Part shown: piece after piece, positions 34,725-45,547 of the stretch
Numbering within the stretch: the first letter of the stretch is position 1
How the letters are laid out: every line of letters begins with the position of its first letter
The notes under the pieces: model-generated
The model's input: the letters and a program-made list of their open reading frames with translations, nothing else
Databases searched by the model: none
Told to the model about the DNA's origin: nothing
Translations under genes and position numbers: made by a program
DNA from: Papaver somniferum
Lineage: Eukaryota; Streptophyta; Magnoliopsida; Ranunculales; Papaveraceae
Direction of reading: 5' to 3'
Assembly: GCF_003573695.1 (NCBI RefSeq)
Contig: NW_020635485.1
Coordinates: forward strand, 1,141,374 to 1,205,373
Length of the DNA: 64,000 bases

Positions 34725-35478
34725 ATCTTTATGTTTTGTTGTGAAAACTAATTCTTCACTGAGAAGTAAGTTGTGTAATTCCTTAGATGTAACAGGAGGA
34801 TTGCGAACACGAATAGAAATAGAGAAAGAACCATAATCTGGTCCTAAACCATTAAGAATGGTGATAACTAATTCCTCATCTGAGATTCTAGATCCAGCAG
34901 CATATAATTCATCTTGAATCTTCTTAATTTCACCAAGAAAAGCATAAATAATACCTGAACCAAGACTTAATGATTGAAGCTTTAAACGAAGTTGAATTGA
35001 GTGTGTAGATGAGCTTATTGCGAATCTTGATTCTATATTATCTCATCGATCCTTTGATGTATCAGCTCCAACTACATATGGAATTACATAATCTGAAATT
35101 AACATCTGAATCCACAAAACGAGTGTTGCATCATCATCATGCCAAGCTGTATAACTTGGATTTACAGCGTTATCGACCAGATATGGAGGACATTGGATGG
35201 ATCCATCAAGAAATCCGAACTCAATATCTTTTCAGTAAAGGAAAGAGTAAAGACTTCCAGGTTAGAAAGTTATCTTCTTTCGGTTTATAAGAAAGAATAC
35301 TAGAAATTTAATTAAGAGGAACAGATGAGATTCTCGATTCGTAGTTCGCCATTGAGAACACAGAGAAAAGAAAGATCAAAGGACAATCTGATGATTAACA
35401 GAAGAAGAAAATAGTAGCAGTAAGATCTGAAAGAAAGAAAATGAAGTGGAAAAATTTCAGATCTGAAACAGAAGCCAT
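34725..35478 (-). pseudogene. Copia gag N-terminal region, degenerate
   Basis: Lies between the primer site and the zinc-knuckle region. A likely original start ATG is at 35476-35478 on the - strand, but its frame stops within about 30 codons. Gag-like words (the ELHNLLLSEE type) recur nearer 34750-34800. Confidence 0.45.
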
Positions 35479-35512
35479 TAATGACGGTGCAGAACCTTTT
35501 CTCATGATACCA

Positions 35513-35732
35513 TAGTTGTATTGATTATAAGTATTAAAATGTTAACCAACAGATACAAAAGAAGACACACTGGAAAAGAGTATTTATACACTATACTCTT
35601 GTCAGAATACAAAGAAAGAAAGGACGATTGGTCTTCAGTACAGCCTGTCACAGCTAGTAAACATGACCGACACTAACACGTACGAGTGACATGAGTGGAT
35701 GTACAGAATCAAATTACACAGCTCTGCTATTA
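35513..35732 (-). repeat. Copia 5' LTR
   Basis: 220-bp direct repeat of 30971-31189, directly followed on the - strand by TGGTATCATGAG. Confidence 0.8.
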
Positions 35733-36061
35733 TTAAGGGACATTGGATCCAACAAAGACATTACGAAAAAATTTCAAGCCAGCATTACATTGATCTAACG
35801 TGCAAAATTTAATACAACCCCGCCAAACCTATAAATATTACTACAAGCTGTATTTAGTTTTCCAATATATTAAAGCAAGAAATAGCACAGTCCTACTATG
35901 ATTCCCATTCTCAATTTCTTGGATCTTAATAAAAGTCGTTTGATATTGTAAAAATTATCATTTTGTTCCCCACCAATTCACTGCTCCTGCAAGTAGAACA
36001 TAGACATTCAGGTTAAATATGCCAAAAAGATAAATTCATCAGACTCATTATTGTTACATAC

Positions 36062-36515
36062 AGGGGCTGTTTGGTAACTATTATTTAATTGATTATCAAC
36101 TCATAATCCATTATGCAGATTATAATGAATTCTATATCTGTTTGGTAACCATTATAATAATTGATTATTTTAATCATAATTGAAAAAATCAATTATTTCC
36201 ATAAACAGAAAAAAAATTGTTTTGAAAATTTATTATAATCAATTATTTTTTCCAAAAACTAAAGTTGAAGTTTTTCTTCTTATTTTTTCTAAACTATCAA
36301 AAGAGAGACATAGAAACTACATAGGACTAGAAAAAAATCCTAGATCATTGTTCTTTCCTCTCCTTTTTGAGATCATCATTGTAAGATAATCAATTATTTG
36401 AAAAAAAAGTGTTTGGAAAAATTTATTTTAAAACTGATTATATCAAAATCATTTATCAATTTATGATTATCTATAATCATAAATAGATAATCATAAATTT
36501 TACCAAACAAGACCT
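36062..36515. mobile_element. AT-rich MITE
   Basis: Ends AGGGGCTGTTTGGTAA and TTACCAAACAAGACCT form a terminal inverted repeat. The interior is nearly all AATTGATTAT/ATAATCAATT words that can fold back. No coding potential. The TIR type (GGGCTGTTTGGTAA) occurs in Harbinger- and hAT-type MITEs. A clear target duplication was not seen, so the superfamily is open. Confidence 0.65.
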
Positions 36516-37770
36516 ATACGGATCGTTAAACAAAATGAATCAAAAACTGGTTTATAAGCCCTCAAGATTACAAATATGTAGATTTATCTTCCTGCAACTG
36601 CAATTGTTGTCCTACCAAGATTTCGTGATCATCGATATGCCTATCCTACAAGATTTTTTTTTTTTACTTTTGCACCATTAGCAGATGTTTATTTCCTCTC
36701 CAGTGATCTCAAACATACTAAACATACTGGACATTTCGATCTTTTACATGCAAGACCAAGATTTGAGAGTGACGGAGAATTACCAAATTCCATTAAGAAC
36801 AAAAACCCAAGGTTTTATCAATCGAATGATCAAAATATCAATGAAAAAAAGGAAGCTAAAAACGAAAATAAACATCATGCAAAAAAAAAAATCACCTTAA
36901 AAATATCATCGTACAAAAAAAAATCATCTTTGAAAATATTTCTGATTTATCCGGGTGTTAGTTTGCAGCAAAGCCAAAAAGTCCCGACTTTTTTGGGTGT
37001 CCAGTAGCTGCAAAACAAATAATCACCGTCAATAAGTGAACCTTAATGGAAAAAATGATAAAGCCTAATATTCAAAAAAATAAACCCTAACCGTGTGGGA
37101 AAAAAAAAACTATGGGAGAATTATGAGATTTCATCCTTGTTGCAGCACTTTATATAGAGAGCATCATGCCAAATTTCACAAATTCCCAGTTAAGGTAACA
37201 AAATCTCATACAAAATAGCCGCAATTAATTAGTAACCATGAAATAAAGATTATAGAAATCATGAATTAATTATTAACCATGAAATAATATTTTTTCGATA
37301 AGGAAAATAATATGTAAAGATTTTGTTTACATTTGTTTTGTTTTTTTAATTATAGAAAAAAAAAGAAATTAAGAAAAATAATTTTTGGAAATCGTAGTTT
37401 ATTGAGTGCTTGTTTGTTTTGTATTAGTTCCATTTTTTGTTTTGTATTAGCTATATTTAAATTATAATTTTTGTTCCAAATCATTTATACAGATTACTAA
37501 CAAAATCCAACTGGTGTGCAAGAAACCAACAAAAATTTGTGGAAAAGAAATTCATGACCGGACTAATCAAATTTTGCGAAAAAGAAATTTATAGCTGGGC
37601 TAATGAGGTTTTTTTGAAATTCTATTTTTTCTAGAAAATAACATTTTCTTGGTATGTAAAATTTATTCTTTTGATTATCACGAAGAAATCGTGATTTGAT
37701 ATATCATTGGTTTTTTAAAAATAAAAGTAAAAATTTTCTTTTTCTAAATACTAATAAAACACCATTCTCC
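36516..37770. other. No gene seen
   Basis: Very AT-rich with several poly-A and poly-T runs (near 36655, 36880, 36915, 37105). No supported frame on either strand. Confidence 0.4.
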
Positions 37771-37900
37771 ACCCCCCCCCCCCCCCCACCTAAAATTCCA
37801 TCCTTACCCAAACTTCTTCTTTTACCCGAACCCCTCTAAAAAAACCAAAAAACCAGTCTTCATCTCCATCTCCATCTCCATCTCCATCTCCAACGATTTC
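37771..37900. repeat. C-homopolymer and (TCCATC)n microsatellite
   Basis: A run of about 17 C at 37771-37789 is followed at 37860-37890 by five to six TCCATC/CTCCAT units. The pyrimidine-rich context followed by ATG-rich sequence looks like a plant 5' UTR, possibly of the exon fragments downstream. Confidence 0.6.
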
Positions 37901-39152
37901 AGCTAAGTTTTACTGCCATTGAAAAGATGTTGATTTAAACTGTATCAATATCATCACCGCTTTTCATCTCTATCAATCTGGATTTCATGCAACTGAAGAT
38001 GATGGTTAATCGGTGATTATGGTGATGATTTGTTGGATTCTCTCTGTCTTAGATTAGGTAAACGATTCTCTATCTACTCTTGTTCGATCGATAATCAATT
38101 TTTGTTGTATTAAACTGGTGATTTTTTCTGGGTAAAAAATTAGGGGAACAATTATTTAGATTCAATCGCTTTGGTTGAGTATTGAATTGGGTTGTGGCTG
38201 TCGAGGGATTATATTTGATGGGTTTTTTTTTTATTAGATTTGAAAATATTTTACTTCAGAAGCTAAACTTTTCCACACTATTTTGATAAAGTTAGGGACC
38301 TGAATAACATACCTAATCGATTTCGATCAAGCTTCATCCATGTTGTAGTAGGCAGAAGCTGAAGGCTTCCCTTTCTCTATCAATGTGATCTATTTGCTTT
38401 TGTATTACTACTGTTACTCACTTAAGGTAATAAATTTGATATTTGCAGGAAGATCTGTGGTGTATTGATATTTGCAGTAAGAACTGTGGTGTATTGGTTG
38501 GTAGATAGTGGAATGCAATTGGGAAGGATACGATTTTTCTGGGAGGTATTGTTTTAATCTCGCCGCCAATTCAACTCTTGCCCTCCCCTAACAACTGTGT
38601 TTTTCTTCTTATTCCCCTTAGTCTCCTTATGAAATGCAATTTGTTTGTTCCTTGCTAGTTTGGTGGCTATGATATTAGTAATCCATCTGGGCTGGGGTTT
38701 TGAAATCCCTAATTACGATTTTTTGAGGGGCTTGAAACTCTGAAGCCCCTGTTTTTGCTATTTATTTGTTGACAAAAAAGAAGTACTGCATTACTTGACA
38801 ATGTTGTTGTTATTGTTTCCATGTTTGCTTACCTTGTCGTACCCGTGTCCAATCCATCATAAACACTTCCAATCGCTCTGAGTACCGCTAGTTTGGCTGT
38901 GAGCCTACTTGACACAGAACATGAACACTTTTGAGTGATTCTGTTGGAATTTGTTTTCGAGTATGAATTGAATGTCTTGATGAATGCCTTTTTATGAACA
39001 TAGGGCAAGTAGTGGTTGTGATTTCCAAAAAGAATGTTGAACTTAGACATGGTTTACTGGTTACTGAAACATCTCATTGTTGTAAACTGAACTGAATGCT
39101 TCTGATTTTCTCAAACTTTTGTGTGATTTTGGTTTTAATCTTGGCAATTTCA

Positions 39153-39252
39153 GGCCTGTATCTAAAACTAAAGCTAAAAAACCCAAGGAACGTAAGTACA
39201 CATCCAAGGACGGTGATGATGCAATAATGCCTTATGCAATCGAGGGCATGAG
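39153..39252 (+). pseudogene. Exon-like fragment, Lys-rich
   Basis: Bounded by TTTCAG at 39147-39152 and GGTGAGT after 39251, matching plant splice consensus on both sides, with one open frame encoding KTKAKKPKERKYTSKDGDDA and then IMPYAIEGMR. The basic start suggests a nuclear protein, but I do not recognise the family. Confidence 0.35.
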
Positions 39253-39821
39253 GTGAGTCAGTCTGACCCCCATTGTTGTTTTGTTGTTGATTTGTGAAAA
39301 TCACGGTTGAACAGTTGATTTGCTAGTTAACCACCTTTTCAGTTGCAATGTCGGATTGTATTAGTACACTGAACTTTTTATCTTGTTGAGAGATTAGCAC
39401 TTCAGAATTAAACACAGGAATTAGCAGCTTCTGTGTGTCCTATGGGATACTACTATAAGTCTCTATGTTACGTCTCTTTTAGCTTTCTGTTTGTGTGCAG
39501 TAGTTTCCATGATTTCAGTTGTCTGCCATGTTGTTCGCCTTAGAATCGATCAGACTTTTTTGTTCTCTTTCTGTGTGCTACAATATCTTTATATTTATTG
39601 GCTGCTAATGTGTCTATGCTTCTGCTTAGATGTCTGTTTGTCTGCCCATTGTCTTACAATATGTGTTTTTTTACTAGTCTTGTGTTCTAAGTATTGGTCC
39701 ATTTTATGGTGAACTCAGTGAACGGGGAGTCCAGATTATGGATTGTATATGTGATGAGCATGTGAACTTGGCATCCCTCAAAGTCGGTGCTACACTATAT
39801 AACCATCACAGAAATTAAATC

Positions 39822-40195
39822 CTAACCTGACGTGATCGTTGGCATTCCAGATTCTGGTAAATATACAGCTGAATTTGCAGCTTATTGAGTTGAAATATGT
39901 ACTAGCCCTTGAAATTTTATGAGTCGAGAATGAGAATTTCAGTTTTATACTTGAAATTGTAGGTATATGGCCTGAGTCAGAGAGCTTTAATGAGGAAGGA
40001 TTAGGTCCTGTTCCTAAGAGAACTGCAATAGGTTGCTGGTGATCAGTTCACATTCAAGATCTGCAGTATGTAATTCATACTTTCTCATCAAAACTTCGAA
40101 ATGAATAAAAAAATTCTACGTTTTAATGCATCATTTGACATTGAAGTTTGCAGGGAAATATTTGGTGCTCGTTTCTACTCTACTCTAAAGTAATT
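39822..40195 (+). pseudogene. Subtilase (S8 serine protease) fragment, frameshifted
   Basis: Three exon-like pieces match the catalytic-Asp region of plant subtilases. The first ends PDVIVGIPDS at a GTAAAT donor (39857). The second starts at 39963 after TGTAG with GIWPESESFNEEGLGPVPKR, then shifts frame to read GDQFTFKIC up to 40069. The third starts at 40154 after TTTGCAG with EIFGARFYSTLK. In intact family members the order DTG-IWPESESF-GDQF-CNRK-IGARY is continuous. Here the Asp motif reads PDSG, one frameshift lies near 40035, and a stop follows within the third piece. Only about 80 of some 750 residues are present, so this is a captured or decayed fragment. Confidence 0.65.
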
Positions 40196-40403
40196 GAAGA
40201 TGGACCACTTTAGAGTCCTTTGACAAAACCATTGTGCGGTCACATTGTGACAACAATGGCCATGGACCAGCGTGATCCACAATAGTTAATAATGTGAGCT
40301 TATTTGGTATTGTGTCCTATTAAAAAGTAGCCTTTGTTATCCTATGTGTTGGGTTTAATTTGTTATGAATTAAAATTTCTTGCCAAATTGATTTATTTGG
40401 TGC

Positions 40404-40960
40404 AGGTAATGAGAAAGAAGAGAGCTGATATAACTGATATTCACCAAAAAAATGTTTGTGCAGTTATATACTCCATTATGGCATGCAGCTGCTCCAAATT
40501 GGATCAGTTAACTATACTTGACAAAGAAGTAAGAATTTTTCTCTACGTGGATCTTATTTCAAGCCAATGAATTTCAAATTAACTGATAAAATTTATGTAT
40601 GTTGTTACAGGGAATGGGATTTTTTTCCTTCGGAAACGTCTCTGGAATGCATGGTGAAGTTCTCTGATTACTTTCTTGTTGCTGTATCCCCTGGAAATCG
40701 AATTAAGGTTACAATAAGTAATTCCTTTTCTTGTTTTCTGCTTCTTTAATTCATGTATTCAATTTTACTCGGTTCTTGATTGTGATTTGTGTTTAGTTAT
40801 GGAATTAGGGTTAAACGAACTTTCTTTTTGTAGGCACTGGAGTTATTCAAAGAAATAATAACCAAAAGCATTGCGAGATAACTGAGACGAATTGTCCGTG
40901 TGCAGACTTGGTTGAGGCGTTTATCAAGATAATAGAGGAGAAGGCTGACAAAATGTAAGT
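40404..40960 (+). pseudogene. Three consecutive exon-like fragments, unknown gene
   Basis: 40408-40529 follows TGCAG and ends before GTAAGA (RADITDIHQKNVCAVIYSIM, then SKLDQLTILDKE). 40612-40707 follows TTACAG and encodes EWDFFPSETSLECMVKFSDY, then FLVAVSPGNRIK. 40835-40955 follows TTTGTAG and ends before GTAAGT, encoding GVIQRNNNQKHCEITETNCP, then CADLVEAFIKIIEEKADK. Each has good splice-like borders and stays open, which is more than chance. I do not recognise the protein. A further exon-like block starts at 41051 after AACAG but stops within 25 codons. Confidence 0.35.
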
Positions 40961-41109
40961 TTTATCTGCTACTCCTTGATACTTATGCATTACAAGATTA
41001 TGTTTGTTAGGCAAGTTTTTTTATCTGATGGAAAGCATTCTTTTAAACAGTGATAGGGTAGATCATTTGGAAATATGGATGCACTCCACCGCCAGCGAGC
41101 AATCTATGA

Positions 41110-42079
41110 ACTACAATCTGTGAACTACTTGGCTCAAGTAAGCATCTTTGTATCATAATTTTGATCACTGCTTTAGATGGTACAAGATGGTCAGTTTCTG
41201 TTTTTTTCCTAATGTAGGCAATAGATTACTTCACTAAGGTGTGATACTAATGTGAAGTGAACCTTCTATTGTTGGAGAGCTTTCCCGAACAAAAAGACTC
41301 TGATATGCTCTAAATTGGCATCTAGATGAAAATTACGCGGAGCCTAGATTAGGTGCTAGCTAGTTACTGGCATTCCTCTTACCTGTACCAAGTCATTTCA
41401 GTTGCCAAAATTTGCTTGCTCCCAAGGCTCAAGCCCACACTAGGACAGTGTACAATTACTACTCATAATCAATTTTTATTGAACAATCTTTTTTCACATT
41501 CTTGAATGATTGAATCGGTCATCCCGTCAGTCATTGATTGTTGAATACCATTTTTTTCTCAAGCTTGGGTTTACATACGAAGGCAAAAGGCTTGATGGTG
41601 AGGCACATGCTGTCATGAGATGGCTCCTAAGTCTCTGGGATGGTAATTTGTCTCACCTATGTACAATATACCAGTGCTACTCTCTTTTTCTCCCATATAT
41701 TTTTCTAGTTATGTTGTTAGTAATCCTTATTGATCTTTTAACAGTAAGTGGATTATGGAGGATCCGAGTGTTCATTTTTTATTGTTGGACAGGTTATGCG
41801 TCATATTAAGGGGCTGCATTAATTTGAGGAGCATAGCTCATTGTGTTAGCTTTGAATTGTTTTGGGTTAAATTACATAACAAATAGAACGATTCTGTTGT
41901 ACTTGTGTTCAGAATGAATGTATGAACGGTAAATGCGGATTATTCTTTTTTTGAGAATGTATGAACTGCAGATTGAAAAATAAGAAATTGCAGGCCTGTG
42001 TCCAGGTTTAGTTTTAGTTGTGTTACAGGCCTGTAAATTGGAAGTCCAGGTCCATGAAAATGATCTGGACTACCCGTTT
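41110..42079. other. No clear gene; one short conserved-looking frame
   Basis: Around 41560-41640 a frame reads LGFTYEGKRLDGEAHAVMRW, which looks protein-like but lacks exon borders I can defend. The rest has no coding signal. Confidence 0.3.
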
Positions 42080-42343
42080 TTCTTTATTGTTACTGAAAAA
42101 CTGATATAACCGTAACAAAAATTGTGAAGTAAAAACAACGTCAACATCGTACTGTTTTTACAAATGAGAGTAACAGTTTAATCGTTACAAAAACCGTGAC
42201 AAAGGACGACACGTGTCCGTCGAGTAGCCGTTGTAAAAATAATGGCAACACTAATGTGTTACTTTATCCAGGACAAAAATGACACGTGTCACTTAGAAAT
42301 CGTTGCAAGGATCCAGTAGCAATTATAACCGTTGCTGTATATG
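42080..42343. repeat. CACTA subterminal repeat block, left part
   Basis: GACACGTGTC at 42208-42217 and 42281-42290 among GTAACAGTTTAATCGTTACA-type words. Continues after the nested hAT at 44759. Confidence 0.55.
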
Positions 42344-44750
42344 TAAGGGTGCACACGGTTCGGCTCGGTTCTTGCCGAGACCGAGTACCTGTACCTTAAA
42401 CCCTTCGGTACCAAAAAAATGGACCGGTCCCGGTACCGGTACCGGTTCCGGCTCCATTTTCAGGGGAAAAAAAAAGAAAATCTACTGCCCTGTTTTTTAC
42501 TTTTTTACCTGTTTTTTTACCTATTTTTCAATATCTCAAAGCAACAACTAATAAGTAGCAATATTAATAGCAAACCAAACAAACAATGTCTTGAAAATCT
42601 TAAAAAAGAAGTAGCAGTAGTCACAGACACACACTAAGTCTTGAAAATGAGAAAATCTGGAAAAAAAACAACTAGCAGTCTAGCAGTGCTTCTGTAATCT
42701 TGAATCTTGACCTTCTAATCCATATCAGCAGCACTTGTGGTGTCATCACTGTTGATAGGACCAAGTAACGCTGCAAAAAAATAATAATAGCAGTTAGTAA
42801 CTATTAGACTATATCTATTACTGCCAAACACAAGTAATAATGTAATATGTTACCTTCTTCAACTTCAACATCATCATCTGGTATGTAATTAGATAGAAGA
42901 TCAAGTTGTAATCAGATAGAAGATCTGTAAACTTGTTAAGCACATATTATCACAACTGGAGCATGTGAAACTTGATGATGACATAGCATATATGAACTTG
43001 AAATGAGAGCTTGTTGACTGAATTATGTTTATGCCCACCACAGGTAGACGAGGAATGCACAAATACCAAATGACAAACCTTGAATGTGAAGTATCAGCAA
43101 CCCTCTAGAATTACTGAATTAGTGAACTCCAAGAACTTAAATCTGCACTTCAGCACCTAATCAAAAGCACAAGAAAAACAAATAAATTAGATTTCAACAA
43201 CATTTAATAAACCCAATTCAGAAAACCCACTCCACTCATACACTTGATCAAGTCAGATAACTTCTCAGTACCTATTGATTCTTCATTTCAATAAAATCCA
43301 TTTTATTTAGACAAACATGGAGGTGATGAAACATAAGAAGATTCATGAAACATAAGAACTAACTACTTGTCATTCTTGTCTTGCTCTAACATGTAATTGC
43401 AGTTAACTACTTGGTACTTATATAGCATCATCAACAAAGTCTAACAGCAGTATAATGAACCAAATCGTAATCCCAGATTGCTAATTGTAACTAGTAGGAA
43501 CACCTAACCCATATTAACTTTATAAACAAAAGTTACAAAACCACAGAATTGGAGCATCACTGCAAGTAAATGCACTTTGACAACACCAGAAATCAGAACA
43601 ATTACTAACACCCTAATTTCATTAACAAAAAGAAAAAGAAGTACTCAAATTACTAAAACAACACCATTACCATTCAAAAATTAGCACTAGACACTAGACA
43701 ATGAATTAGGAACAACATAATCCAAAACAAAAACAAATCTCTAACCTTTTCCTTCTCTTTCTCCACTCCCTTAGATAATCTGATTGATACTTAATCCAGT
43801 TCAGTTCCTTTCTTTTCCCTTTGTCTTACCCTGTGAAAGTGAAACCCTAATATAATCAGACATAGATTTCAAGATTAAAAGATTCAAAACTTCATAAAAG
43901 TAATGTTACCTTCTTGAAGATCAGATAATGTTGTCATTCAAATTATGAAGCTCAATTATTGCCTGTTGAACAAATTAGGAAGAAAAGAAAAAGTTGAACC
44001 CCAATTAAAATTCAAAACTAAAACAAACCAACAACTCAAATCAAAATGAATACATAAAAATACAAACCAATGCTCAGATTCATCAAAAATGCCCAAAAAT
44101 AAATAATTCATGAACAACCTAATCAATCCTCAAAGTTCACTGGATCTAGACCAATCAAAACCAAAATCATAAAATTCTGATAACAACTAAACATGATTTG
44201 GTGAATCAACTAAAACAATTAGAAACCACATACAACATGATCTTCGTAATGAATCACCACAAAAAATTACAAACCTAACTTCGTAATAAATCACCACAGA
44301 AAATGAAAATCCGCAACATCTGATTACCTCTTAGTAAGAATTGAGACATAAACTCATATCAATCAACGAGACAGAGGAGTAATCCAACATAGTTCTTCTT
44401 CTTCACTTATTCAGTTATTCTCCTTCTCAGAGACAGAGGAGAGAGTCGAGAGACGGAAAGAATAGAAATTAGAAACCCTAGCCTATAATGTTTGCTTATA
44501 TACCACCACTTAATCCAACGGTTATTATTGATCTATCATCCCCTAAATCTGACGGCTACAATCAATCGGTACAGACGGTACGGTTCGGTACGGGACTAGG
44601 CCAGGGCCGTGTACCTGTACCTCCCTAGCCTCGGTTCCTATTTTTAGGACCGGTACCTGTACCCCGTTCCTCGGTTCGGTACAAAACCAGGTACGGTTCC
44701 ACCGGTTCCGGGACGGTCCGTCGGTCCGGCTCGGTTCCTGTGCACCCTTA
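42344..44750. mobile_element. hAT element (2407 bp), perfect ends and duplication
   Basis: Ends TAAGGGTGCAC and GTGCACCCTTA are exact inverted repeats, flanked by exact 8-bp copies TGTATATG at 42336-42343 and 44751-44758. Subterminal regions carry dense CGGTACCGG/GGTTCGGTACGG words (42360-42460 and 44565-44740). The interior has no hAT transposase domain I can see; on the - strand the right part (44300-44500) resembles a 5' UTR. Non-autonomous, and recent compared with the elements around it. Confidence 0.85.
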
Positions 44751-44758
44751 TGTATATG

Positions 44759-45050
44759 TGACTTTTTAAAACACGTGTCCCATTCACAATTGTTGTAAAT
44801 AAAGAGTAACAGTTAAAACCGTTAAGGTAAACATGACAAATATGACACGTGTCGCAATCATAAAATTAGGCCAACCGTGGCTATTAATTATTGTAATGTT
44901 TTTTGTATCTGGTTGTAGCTGGCCAATGTCACAGATAAAACCGCTACAAAACGCAATCACAATTATTAATCACAAGGTTTTAACAACAAGTTATAACCGT
45001 TACAAATCTTATCAGTAATCCTGTGACAAAATCCTAGAAATGGTGTAGTG
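44759..45050. repeat. CACTA subterminal repeat block and terminal repeat
   Basis: ACACGTGTC at 44771 and GACACGTGTC at 44844, further AACCGTTA words, and the terminal GGTGTAGTG at 45042-45050. Confidence 0.6.
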
Positions 45051-45547
45051 TCTGTTATTCTGGTGGTAGTGGACAGACTAACCAAATATAGCCACTTCAT
45101 TGGCCTTCATCATCCTTACACAACTTCTTCTGTGGCTAGAGAATTTATCCATCATGTCTTCAAGCTACATGGCCCACCTGCCTCAATTTTCTCTGACAGA
45201 GACAAATTGTCACTAGCAATTTTTGGCAGGATCTTTTCAAGGCAATGGGCACTCAACTAAACTTGAGCACAACCTACCATCTACAGACTGATGGTCAAAC
45301 TGAAAGGGTCAACTTTTGTCTTGAAAACTACTTGAGATGCATGTGTGGTCACCACCCAAAAAATGGCATCTCTGGCTTCCACTTGCAGAATGTGGTACAA
45401 CACCAACTACCATACCAGCTTGAAGATGAGCCCATTTCAGGCTCTTTATGGCGCCTACACTCCACCACACATAGCCTTCCCATCTACTGTTACAACCTAA
45501 GTTGCTGCTGTTGGGGAGTATTTAAAACAAAGAGATGTTGTGAATTC
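45051..45547 (+). pseudogene. Chromovirus (Ty3/gypsy) integrase core fragment
   Basis: Begins in mid-domain right at the CACTA end: VILVVVDRLTKYSHFIGL, then HPYTTSSVAREFIHHVFKLH and GPPASIFSDRD with the second catalytic Asp. After a frameshift near 45240 it continues MGTQLNLSTTYHLQTDGQTE, giving the catalytic Glu region, then a degraded YGAYTPPH-type stretch. The frame is interrupted at 45547 by a copia LTR and resumes at 48307. The 5' part of the element is not on the left side of the CACTA, so its upstream portion is missing. Confidence 0.8.

Larger units (their letters stand above)
30971..35732 (-). mobile_element. Ty1/copia retrotransposon, decayed
   Basis: Short LTRs at 30971-31189 and 35513-35732 are about 93-95% alike by eye. 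The primer site TGGTATCATGAG follows the 5' LTR on the - strand at about 35500-35512, and the purine tract CTTGAGGGGGAG lies before the 3' LTR. Flanks TTAAC/TTAAG suggest a 5-bp duplication with one change. The order gag, protease, integrase, RT, RNase H is that of copia. Protein wording is closest to the Ale/Retrofit lineage by memory. Several stops and frameshifts make it inactive. Confidence 0.85.
26338..45050. mobile_element. Probable CACTA (En/Spm-type) transposon with nested insertions
   Basis: The left end starts CACTACACCAAAACCAGGAT and the right end, read inward on the - strand, CACTACACCATTTCTAGGAT; 24 of the first 29 bases match. The right 3 kb (without the nested hAT) has recurring GACACGTGTC words at 42208, 42281, 44771 and 44844 amid AACCGTTAC/GTAACAGTT words, typical CACTA subterminal repeats. 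Removing nested elements leaves about 10 kb, a normal CACTA size. No TNP2-type transposase was recognised. The 3-bp flanks (TAC and TCT) do not match, so the two ends may come from different copies or a flank has been rearranged. Confidence 0.5.

Noticed and set aside
36180..36389. 69-codon frame inside the MITE
   Set aside because: Lies wholly within AT-rich foldback sequence; chance frame.
45051..45547. Host integrase-like or viral gene
   Set aside because: Wording is that of plant chromovirus integrase and it is followed by the matching C-terminal module after the solo LTR; no sign of an independent virus.
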